Shown here in pieces: positions 45,277 through 54,346 of a DNA stretch of 64,000 nt (positions within the stretch are counted from its first letter, which is position 1; each line of letters starts with the position of its first letter). Source of the stretch: Sanguinoderma infundibulare. Taxonomy: Eukaryota; Basidiomycota; Agaricomycetes; Polyporales; Polyporaceae. The position numbers and the translations under genes are program-made. Below the pieces are notes generated by a model. That model saw only the letters and a program-made list of their open reading frames with translations. It did no database searches and had not been told where the DNA came from. The DNA lies in NCBI GenBank assembly GCA_032821775.1, contig JAVLRN010000010.1:1736001-1800000 (forward strand), in the 5' to 3' direction.

Positions 45277-47615
45277 ATGGTCACCATGCGTCAATCGCTT
45301 GCGACCGCCACATTCCTTTTCTCCACCCTCTTCTCCATGGCATCTGCAGGCCAAACCGAACGCAGACGGAGCGAGTACGTTAGTACCTGCACGGAGATAC
45401 AGCAAGCCATCTCCTCTGCTTCCGCCCTCCATTGGCCGGGTGAGCTTCTTTTTACATTCTGCCCGACATACGTACCTGTCGCTAATCCGCGTCCTCGCCT
45501 CGCAGACCTCGGCTTGAACCTCGTGTATGCGAAGGACATCGGCCACTGGGCGCAGTCCAGCACCGCCCAGGCTGCCTGTTCCGTCGAGCCCGGCACGACC
45601 GAGGATGTTGGGAAGATCGTGCGTAGATGTCAATGTGTCGCATCCGTGCAGCTCTCTCATGTCCCGTCCCGTTCCAGTTGCAAATCCTCGGCAAGAACAA
45701 GACGCCTTTCGCGGTACGTAATACTCCGTGCACGAAGACATTGCCCTGCCCCGACCCTGCGAACGGCATCCAGCGGCGTGGATATTGTCATTGATTGGCG
45801 GGGGAGGGCCCACGAGCATATGCTGACGGTCGCCTGGCGTTCTCACAGGTGAAGGGCGGCGGACACTCGTCGAACCCCGGCTTCTCCTCGACCGAGGGCG
45901 TCCAGATCGCGATGTTCCGGTTCAGCGAGGTGAACTACCATCCGGACAACCAGACCGTGGACGTCGGAGCTGGCCTCATCTGGGACAACGTGTACGAGGC
46001 CCTCGAGCCGTACGCTGTTAACGTCGTTGGCGGACGCGTCACCGGTGTCGGCGTGGCCGGCTTCACACTGGGTGGCGGTGAGTAATGCCTATATACGTCT
46101 GCTTCGAGCCTGTGGCTGCCGTCACCGCGAGGGTCGGTAGCAGTCAAGCAGAGAACGAGAAGAGAGGCTGATTACCATGTGCTTGTGGTGCAGGCTACTC
46201 GTACAAGACGAACCAGTATGGCTTGACGGTCGACAACCTGAGCGGGTACGAACTCGTGCTTCCCAACGGCAACGTCACCGAGGTCACCCAGGCTTCAAAC
46301 CCAGACCTGTTCTGGGGCCTCAAGGTGCGCGGATGTTTGAACCATTCGGTTGTGTGGTTCTGTCGATCCTGACGACTTCTGTGCCACCGCTTTCATCATG
46401 ATCGATCGCCGATGCAGGCTGGCTTCAACAACTTCGTGAGTCTTTTTCGCTACCCGTCAATCGCGCTTATGTGCATCCGTTGGTCTCATGGGATCCGCTT
46501 GCGCTTGGACAGGGCATTGTCACGAAGTTCGTCCTCAACACGCACCCCCAGACGGAGGTTTGGGTGCGCGTCTCTGTTCCCGATCCGCGAAGCGCGTAAA
46601 GTTAACCTTACGCCACACGGCTTCTATTTTCGTTTTTCAGGGCGGCACCATACTCGTTACCGAAGACAACCTCGAGGCGGTCAGCAAGGCGACGGCCAAG
46701 TTCGCACAGACCGTGACGGACCCCAAGGCGGCGATACTTCCGACATACAACTCCATCATCGGCATAGTGCGTCCTGCGTCTCCCCTCGGGAGGAACTCAT
46801 AGCTAATCGCGTCGTGCCTGTTTCGTCTCCAGCCTGGCGCGGTGGTCATCCTCTTCTACGACTACCCGACGGTACCTGCGGGCATCTTTGACGACTTCCT
46901 GGCCATCCCTGCCTTCTCGAAGGACGTCAAGACTCGCACGTTCATGGATTTGGTTAAGGCTGCCCCGGCGAACGCGACGTCTGGCGCTCGGTGAGTCGCA
47001 CGACCAGTATTGGCGTATGGCGTTGCCCCCGCTCATGTAATATCATATCATTTTCCGTCCTTTAGCGGGATCTTCCACACTTCCAGTCTTCTGCAGTACA
47101 CCCCGGCGATCATGGACGCCGTTCTGAACGAGACGAAGGCAAGCGCTACCTCTTTCTCGCCTTCTCTTTCTCCCCACCGAAACACAGCAACTGACACGAC
47201 GCCAACCCGACAGTTCTGGGGAGGAAGCCTCGCGCTCAAGACCGGCACCTTCATCTCGTACGACGTCGAGCCCTTCCTCCCCACCCTCTTCTCCCATGCG
47301 CCCGAGGGGTCGTCGCCCTACCCGCCCTCGCGCGCCACGGGCTACATCCCGCTCAACATCTACTACGCGTACCTCGCCGAGGCCGAGGACGAGACGTTCT
47401 ACGCCGCCGCGCGCCAGAGCGCCGCGCACCTCACCGCCGTCGCGGCCAGCCAGGGCCAGGACGTCGCGGAGGCGCCGCTGTACGCCAACTACGCCATCTT
47501 CGACACGCCGCTGGAGAAGATCTACGGGAGCGCGAACCTGGCGAGGCTGCGGGCGCTGAGGGCGCAGTACGATCCGGCGGGCGTCATGGGCCTTGCGGGC
47601 GGGTTCAAGTTCTAG
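45277..47615 (+). CDS. secreted FAD-linked (PCMH/BBE-type) oxidase
   Basis: Eleven exons: 45277-45439, 45506-45618, 45678-45713, 45849-46077, 46194-46324, 46418-46435, 46513-46563, 46641-46766, 46833-46990, 47066-47138, 47214-47615; 499 residues. A second ATG at 45286 could also serve. Residues about 1-27 are a signal peptide. The PCMH FAD-binding domain shows ILGKNKTPFAVKGGGHSSNP (the His that usually binds FAD covalently), VDVGAGLIWDNVYEAL, GVGVAGFTLGGGYSYKTNQY and GLTVDNLSGYELVLPNG. The second covalent Cys of bicovalent enzymes is missing: the equivalent site reads VGGRVTGVGV. Relatives oxidise sugars, alkaloids or 6-hydroxynicotine. The substrate here is unknown. The tenth intron (47139-47213) has a GC donor. 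Confidence 0.86.
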
Positions 47616-47855
47616 GTTCGATGCGGGTTAAGTTCTAGGTTGGTTTTAATGTTAATGATTGGTATCTGCCCTGTTGTGGCTTTAGTAGCGCACTGGTTGG
47701 TGATAATACATATATCTTGGTCGTTCGCGACGTGCGGTATTGCTCGCCGCTTATGCTGCTGACGATTCCAAGCACCTTTCGGTGTTTTTTTTTCGTTTTC
47801 TGCGATGGGGTTCGTTATGATAATATAAATAGGGCTTTGTGTGAGTAGGCCTGTA

Positions 47856-47928
47856 TCCCGTTTAGCTCAGTTGGTAGAGCGCGTCACTAGTAATGACGAG
47901 GTCAGTCGTTCGAGTCGGCTAATGGGAA
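47856..47928 (+). tRNA. tRNA-Thr (anticodon AGT)
   Basis: A 73-base intronless cloverleaf. The acceptor arm pairs TCCCGTT with AATGGGA (one G-T pair). The D arm is GCTC/GAGC around AGTTGGTA and the anticodon arm is CGTCA/TGACG around loop CTAGTAA, giving AGT. The variable loop is AGGTC, and the T arm is AGTCG/CGGCT around TTCGAGT. The A-box and B-box promoters lie within these arms. The TATAAATAGG-like sequence at about 47823-47833 may aid Pol III initiation. It decodes ACU and, with inosine, ACC/ACA. Confidence 0.92.
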
Positions 47929-48200
47929 TATGTATACCTGAGTGTCATGTTTTTCGACAAGAAAGTGACGAGCGTAGCATCACATCTTGTCTCTAGGCTA
48001 AGGGAGGCGATGAATCGCCTTGTTGAGGCTGTAGGGGACGCAGGAATGAGGATCATATAAGAACTTGATTAAAGCACGTTGTGGGAGTACAAGTATGTAA
48101 GTGTGCAACGCTGCCGGCGACCACCGTTGTCTACTCGTCAACTACTCGCGCTGGCTGGCCCTCTTCGGCATTGACGATGTGTCATGCCAGCACACCCCCA
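47929..48200. other. intergenic region after the tRNA
   Basis: About 270 bases with no gene. There is no clear oligo-T Pol III terminator directly after the tRNA; the nearest T run is at about 47950 (TTTTTC). Confidence 0.4.
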
Positions 48201-48547
48201 TGGTCGGTCCAAACCGGCTGAGCTAGCTCTGAGCTCGTCAGCCTGTCGAATGCGACGAGCTCTGCCCCGGTAAGCAGGTACTACTAGTACTTGGAGGAGC
48301 GAGGAGATTCGCTGATCGATGTCAACCTACGTGCAGTGTTCAACTCCATTGTCGTGTACGTTGACCAGACGCGAAACTAGTCGGCATCAAGGACGACGGT
48401 TTCGTCATTGGCCTCCAGTCCGTTGGTCCACGGGCCACAACCGCCGCGGCGCCGATGTCGAGCAAGGCGCTACACATTGTGACGACACTTGCCGTACTAC
48501 GTCCTGAGGCACACACCCCTATGTAAGTCAGTTCGTCCGCCTCGCCT
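48201..48547 (-). pseudogene. decayed amidase fragment
   Basis: Read on the minus strand, this stretch aligns with the middle of the intact amidase gene at 51665-53775 (its part at about 52228-52640). SVVTMCSALLDIG matches NVVAAFNASLDII, GAAAVVARGPTD matches GATVVDPADLPD, and LEANDETVVLDAD matches LEASNNETVVLDTD. Further down, the DNA GGTCGGTCCAAA is shared near the segment coding VEPFWTDQS. The frame is broken by at least one shift and by a TAG where the intact gene has GAC TTC, and 12 bases are missing after the LLDI segment. Even intron sequence seems to be retained, which suggests a DNA duplication rather than a processed copy. It is an old relic, not expressed as an enzyme. Confidence 0.72.
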
Positions 48548-48710
48548 GTTAATGTCCATAGCCAATGGTCTGGTGGCCTTTGGCGAACTACGCCTATGCT
48601 CAAAAGCCTTCGATTCGTGCGTGGCGTGAGTTTCATTCAGTAGGTTATTAGTGCCTTGGCGAAACTTCACAATGAGGCTCGGCTTCATTTGACACACCCG
48701 AGCTTGTGAG

Positions 48711-48800
48711 CCACTTGAGCTCAGTGGGCTTGTGCCTGCGCTCCAGCCACTTGAGCCTAGTGGGCTTGTGCTCCAGCCACTTAAGCCTGGGCTCGTAACC
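48711..48800. repeat. short degenerate tandem repeat, about 2.5 units
   Basis: Units beginning CCACTTGAGC start at 48711, 48747 and 48777 (the last with CCACTTAAGC), each containing GTGGGCTTGTG or a variant and ending CTCCAG. Unit length is 30-36 bases. It lies beside the amidase relic in otherwise non-coding DNA. Confidence 0.55.
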
Positions 48801-49110
48801 TTTCCTGCTTGTGAACTCGCACAAGCCAGCAATCAGGAAACGCACTTGGCCCCTGGCTCGCGCTTGGTTCCGGAGTCTGGAGACGTCTGTCCCCATCGAT
48901 GCGCAGGCAAATGATGTGCATTACCATTCAGTTATCTGCTAATAAAATTGCTAGTCAGTTTCAACCCGATCGTCCCGGTTCTTGGAGCTGGGCGTCTTCA
49001 GACGGAGCCAAGCGGCAAGCCCTGCCACTGTGCCAGGCCCGGGAACCCAGGCGCGTTTCATGATCAGTGAGTGTCCCGCGATCCTTTCCCTATGCCGCCC
49101 CGGAGTACGG

Positions 49111-49119
49111 GTATATATA
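49111..49119 (+). promoter_or_regulatory. TATA box (GTATATATA)
   Basis: GTATATATAG lies about 40 bases before the ATG at 49158 of the flavin oxidase gene, which implies a very short leader. Confidence 0.55.
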
Positions 49120-49157
49120 GAATCGACTTTCGACAGGCCAGGCCATTCACTACGACC

Positions 49158-51304
49158 ATGGCTGTCTCTGTTCGCGATGCCTTGGGCTTTCTTGGTCCTT
49201 CGACACCGTCCATCCACAACGATCTCTTTGCTCACCATGGCCGGCAGATTATCGCGCATTCCATCAACAAATCCCTCAACGCCCGTAGCGAGCCTATTCT
49301 CCCAGAAGTTCTGGAAAGAATTCTTGCGGGTCGCAGTCCCATCGAGTCCGCCCCTCCGTCCGACCCTGTGGGCATTCTCGGCGCCGGTACGTCTCCTCCT
49401 TGTGCGTATTCCGTGTGCAGTGTTAAGGTCGCTTTCCAGGCGCCACCGGTCTCTACACCGCCCTCATCCTGCTCGACCTCGGCATTCCCTTCCAGATCAT
49501 CGAGGGTCGCGAGCGCGTTGGCGGCCGTCTGTTTACTTATACGTTCCCCAATACGACCGGGGAACCTTATAACTACTACGACGCCGGCGCTATGCGCTTT
49601 CCTGAAATCATCTCCATGAGACGCGTCTTCCACCTCTTCAACTACGAGCCCCTCAATCAGGGCGACTTCCAGCTCCAAAAGAAACTGACGCCATTCTACT
49701 CCTCGAACCCCAACACGCTCTTGTCGTACAACGGAGAGACCCACACACGCTCAGAATTTCAGCTGACTTCCTTCCAGCCAAACGCGGTGATCCAGGACAT
49801 CAACCCTGAGCCCTATATCACCGCCGGGTACCAAAGGATCATGGACGATGTGGTGGAGCCATTCGCGAAGGGCCTCTACGAAGACCTGGAGAACAACACT
49901 AGCATCGGCTGGGAATATCTGAAATCCTTTGATGCCTACTCCGCTCGCGCATACATGCAAGCTCTCTACCGTCCGAGCTCCAGTATCGGCCTGCCGGACT
50001 TGGCCCTTTCCGTCGACGTCGTCAACTGGATCGAGACCTTCGATGCCTCTACGGGCTGGTTCGACCGTGCGCTCTCTGAACACGTTCTGGAGAGAATCGC
50101 GTTCGGGTACAAGCCGTCTACCGATCTCGTCGAGACAAAATGGTGGTGCATCGAGTTCGTCCTCTTCTCTTTCGCCGTGCGCTTTGCATTGCGCTGACCC
50201 GTCGCAGCGGCGGCGCCTTCCAGATCGCGGACACCGTGCACCGATACCTCAAGAGCAAACTTCCCGACGCTGTCGCCTTCAACAAACGCGTGACGGGCAT
50301 CACGGCGGTCAAGAACGCGAACCACAGCGTGATCGGCATCGACGTCGCCACCGCCGACCGCAAGACCGAGCGCTTCTCGCACGTCATCTCGAGCATCCCC
50401 CTCCCCGTCATGCGCACCCTCAACCTCACCGGGGCGGGCCTCACCCCGATGCAGTCCAGCGCGCTCCGCCAGCTCACCTACGGACCGTCGGTCAAGATCG
50501 GAATGCAGTTCTCCTCCGCGTGGTGGACGACGGCGACGAACCGCGCCGGGCGCAAGCTCGCGATCGTCGGCGGGCAGACGTACACGGACTCGCCGCTCCG
50601 GACGGTCGTGTACCCCTCGTTCGGGAACGTCTGGGAGGGCGAGACGACGACGCTGATCGCGAGCTACAGCTGGACGGACGACGCGGAACGCCTTGGGGCC
50701 CTCGTCACGAATCCGGAGATGGAGGGCGTGCTCGAGGACCTCGTCCTGCGCGAGCTCGCGCGGATCCATGATCTTGACGTCGACTTCCTCCGCGGGCAGC
50801 TCATCGACACGCACGCGTGGAGCTGGTCGCACGACCCGTACACGATGGGTACGTTTCCCCCACTTGTCTCAGTCTAGACCTGCGCGTCGTAAACTGACCT
50901 CCTCCCCCTCCTCCTCCTCCTCCTCCTCCTTCGCAGGGGCTTACGCCTTCTTTGGGCCCGGCAAGTTCACCACAGTCTATGAAAGCCTCACGAGCCCCGC
51001 CGCGGGCGGTCGGCTGCACTTTGCGGGGGAGGCGCTCAGCACACGGCACGCGTGGGTCGAGGGCGCGCTCGACAGCGCGTGGCGCGCGGTGTACGAGCTG
51101 CTTCTCACCGAGCCTGCTTGGACGAAGCTCCTTGACAGGTTCGTGCAGCGGTGGGGGTACAACGGCGAGTGGTTTGCGGACGCTCCGCTGCAACGTCGGA
51201 GTGGTGATGGAGAGAAGCCGGACGTAGAAAGCCTGTTGAGGAGCAGTCTGCTCCCGAGGCATATCGTGCTCACGCACGAGGACGAGGAGATGTTCCGTGA
51301 CTAG
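49158..51304 (+). CDS. L-amino-acid oxidase-like flavin amine oxidase
   Basis: Four exons: 49158-49386, 49440-50154, 50208-50848, 50937-51304; 650 residues. No signal peptide; the first ~70 residues are a helical extension. The FAD dinucleotide motif GILGAGATGLYTAL leads to EGRERVGGRLFTY and the substrate-side motif YYDAGAMRFP seen in L-amino-acid oxidases. The C-terminal flavin motif GGRLHFAGEALSTRHAWVEG ends in the WVEGAL block common to the family. It would oxidatively deaminate amino acids or related amines, giving keto acids, ammonia and peroxide. Fungal homologues in mycorrhizal and decay fungi serve nitrogen acquisition. Exact substrate unknown; a general monoamine oxidase remains possible. 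Intron 3 carries a (CTC)n tract before its acceptor. Confidence 0.87.
50899..50931. repeat. CTC microsatellite inside an intron
   Basis: About 33 bases of C/T ending in tandem CTC triplets lie just before the TTCGCAG acceptor of the flavin oxidase's third intron, and form its polypyrimidine tract. Confidence 0.7.
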
Positions 51305-51664
51305 AACGCAGGGAGGGGTCTTTCTCAACTTTAGAGGCACAGTAATTCGTTTATGGCTGCGGATTTTTTTTAGGATTCTAGGTTTGAATTATTTATTTGG
51401 AGTTTTTTCTTTGGTCTTTCGTGGTCACAAAGTTGTAAATAAGAGCGAGTACAATGCGCGAGTAGACGATGACGATTGTTGCCAAGGAATTGGCCCAGAG
51501 CGAACCGACATCTCCACAACTCCACAGCTCTTCCGCCCTAGCACCCAGCTGGGGCCTCCGACGCCCAATGGACTGCATCCCTGAAGTCGACTATATCGCA
51601 AAAAGTAGTATCCGCCACCTATTTAATTCGCGAGCCAAAAAAAAAGGTTACGTACCGAGGCCCA
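51305..51664. other. convergent 3' region
   Basis: 360 bases between the stop codons of the flavin oxidase (plus) and amidase 1 (minus). T-rich at its left end (TTTTTTTTAGG near 51365) and with a poly-A run near 51640. No gene seen. Confidence 0.6.
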
Positions 51665-53775
51665 CTACTTGCCAACGACGTCCACGAGTTGGGTCTTTGG
51701 GATGGCATCGGGAAAAGCGAGGACTTTCAGACGATTATGCGTCGCCTGCTCGTACGCAAAAGCGAACTTGATCAAGTCAAACTCGCTGAACGCCGTGCCG
51801 ACGAACGCGATCCCGAACGGCTGGTTGGGGCCGCTCGAGCGTACCGGTTGGGCAGGGGCCAGGGTGGTGTTCGCAGGCAGGAAGCCAAGCGGGACTTCGG
51901 AACAGGATGCTCTTTTGAGTAAAAATACGGACTCGGGCTCAAGGCATATACATCTCAGATGGTCGGCTCACCTGTGACGATGGGGTATCCAGCGATGGCG
52001 GCCGGACCGGATGCGACGCTACTCGGCATGAGGAGGGCGTCGACGTTGAATGTTTGCAGAGCGCCGTCGATACCGCGAGTCGCGCCCAAGTCCTTGTCGG
52101 CCGCGATGGCAGCGAAGTACGCCTGGTCGACAGTGGTGTTCTCCGCACTGACGAAGCTGCATGCGTTGTCATCAGCATTGGTACAGGTACACATTGAACG
52201 TGGGTTAGAGTGAGTGTCACGTACGTAGATTGGTCGGTCCAAAACGGCTCAACCAGCTCCTCGTCAGCGTGTGCGGTGTTGAATGCGATGAGGTCGGCAA
52301 GGTCCTTTACGCCAGTCGGTACTTTGAGGAGCGCCGAAATGTATTGCTCGACCTGAACCTAAGTATGTGCACAGCGGTTAACTCGACTCGACCCTGGCAT
52401 TCGGCCTTTTCATTGGGTGGCTAACCTTGAAGTCCGTATCCAGAACGACCGTCTCGTTGTTCGACGCCTCCAGTTCAGCGAAATCCGGGAGGTCAGCAGG
52501 GTCCACAACGGTCGCGCCGAGTCCGCGGATGATGTCGAGGGAGGCATTGAACGCGGCGACGACGTTGCCGTTCGTGCGCGCGAAGAGCTTCCTCGGTACC
52601 CCGAGGCGCACACCCTGGAGCCCGTCCGCCTTCAACGCCTGAGTGAAGTCGGGAACAACAGGCGGCTGTGCGAGCGTGAAATTGTCGCGAGGGTCTCGGC
52701 CCGAGATGGCAGTAAGGACAACAGCTGCGTCAGTCACCGAGCGGACCATTGGGCCAACCGTGTCTTGGTGCTCCGATATCGGTATGACTGAAATCCATGG
52801 CTCGCTAATGAGCATCGCGAGCGCGAGACACTCCACGGGTACGAACCTCCTGCTCTCGACGTGAGCCCTACAGTAGGCTTGATCCCCACCAGGTTGTTTT
52901 GATTGCTCGGCGAGATGATCGACCCGTCCGTCTCCGTACCTAGCGCGGCCGCCGCGAGTCCTATCGATGCCGCGATCCCGCTCCCAGAGCTCGAGCCGGA
53001 TGGATCTCCGAGGGGGACGTACGCACTCGAAGCCTGCCCGCCGCGCCCGGAGAAGCCATTGGGGACGTTGCCGCGGAAGTGTGCCCACTCGGAGAGGTTC
53101 GCTTTTCCTAGGATGATCGCGCCCGCCGCGCGCAGCTTGCTCACGACGTGCGCGTCGCGCGGGACGATGGACCCCAATAGCGCGAATGAACCTGGCGGCC
53201 GTGCGTGATGTCAGATGTCAGATGTCGCAAAGCGCTTCGCAAACGATGGGTATACCTGCCGTTGTGTTCATGCCTGCGAGACCGGTGTGAAGCCGATGAG
53301 TCTGGGAACGGAGACGGGCGTGGAACGCACCTTCGCTCGCGACAGTCGCGATGTTATCCTTGACAAGGATCGGTATCCCGTGCAGGGGCCCGCGCGGGCC
53401 GACGCGACTTCTCTCGAGATCGAGTTCTGCAGCCCGGATAAGCGCACTTGGGTTCGTTTCTATCACCGCGCGCAACGTCGGGCCCTGCAAGTTCACTTCC
53501 TCGATCCTGGCGAAGTACGCCTTGGAAGAATCGGAATCAGCATTCGCGATGGAGTCCATCAAGCTGTACGTAACGCGCACCTTGACTAGGTCGACGCTGG
53601 TGAAGTGGCCTTTCTCGAGTCCATCTTGCAGCTCCGCGATCGACGCTTCATACAAGTCTGGAAATGCCGCCGACCGAGGAGTTGTCGAAGGATGCTGAGC
53701 CTGGCGAGCATATGTCGCGCATACAAGCGCGAAGATGAGCGCGAAAGCGGCAAGCATTCTCATCTTGAGAGACAT
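51665..53775 (-). CDS. secreted amidase-signature enzyme (amidase 1)
   Basis: Eight exons in coding order: 53775-53581, 53520-53331, 53273-53256, 53191-52847, 52787-52426, 52358-52225, 52156-51972, 51894-51665; 552 residues. An upstream in-frame ATG at 53790 was set aside because it lies within about 30 bases of the TATA-like element at 53819. Residues about 1-24 are a signal peptide (MSLKMRMLAAFALIFALVCA). The Ser-cisSer-Lys triad is in place: Lys119 in HGIPILVKDN, Ser201-203 in DPSGSSSGSG, and nucleophile Ser225 in LGTETDGSI. The family hydrolyses amide bonds in small amides, fatty-acid amides or peptide amides. Motif AIILGKANLSEWAHFRG is typical of fungal amidases. The third exon encodes only GMNTTAG. 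Confidence 0.9.
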
Positions 53776-54346
53776 GGTTTCGCGACACATTGTGGCATGA
53801 CGATGTCCGAACGCCTGGGTTTTATGCTCCCGTGAACGCGGGACGCGTTGCTCGCTATCTTCAAGAGAAGCGAGCGTGGATTACGATACTCGTGAATCGA
53901 GGGAAATCCGGCGCTGACTGGGAAAGAATGGAGAACCACATATTACATCTTCGACCTTCCCAGGACCACCACCATGTGGTGTAGATTCCGGTTTAGTCCC
54001 TGTTTTCGTCCAATACCAGGCACGGGCTATAAATGATATCATGCAAAGCAGCGGAACTTTGGCATCATAAGACGTGCGACGAAAGCACGAATGTCTGTTG
54101 TGCATGCGCTCATCACGTCAATGGAAGGTCCGAAAGAAATATGTGCCGTGACTAGACGCACCGTATATATATACGAGCGGGGTTTCGCTGCGTCTTGAAG
54201 AGTCAGTTGTTCAGAACATATGAATTGCACCTCACTCCTTGACTCGGTTCTCGTTCTCCGACGACCGCGACATGTTATGCAAAACCCGAAAAATGCGGAG
54301 ATCTATTCTCATCATCGGCTAGACCTGTGCTCTGGATCAGGCGAAG
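53776..54346. other. intergenic region between the two amidases
   Basis: About 570 bases. It holds the promoter of amidase 1 on the right of its start and the 3' end of amidase 2. A perfect 12-base palindrome GTATATATATAC lies at 54163-54174. No gene is supported; the plus-strand frame starting at 54220 overlaps amidase 2 and has no family resemblance. Confidence 0.55.
53819..53826 (-). promoter_or_regulatory. probable TATA element (CATAAAAC)
   Basis: On the minus strand CATAAAAC precedes the amidase 1 start at 53775 by about 45 bases, in the context GGGAGCATAAAACCCAGG. Confidence 0.4.

Noticed and set aside
47616..49157. Searched for an inserted mobile element around the tRNA, relic and repeat
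   Set aside because: No terminal inverted repeats, long direct repeats, transposase or reverse-transcriptase fragments were seen.
49929..50832. Long alternative frames on both strands over the flavin oxidase
   Set aside because: High-GC shadows; the FAD-enzyme frame is supported by motifs and splice phases.
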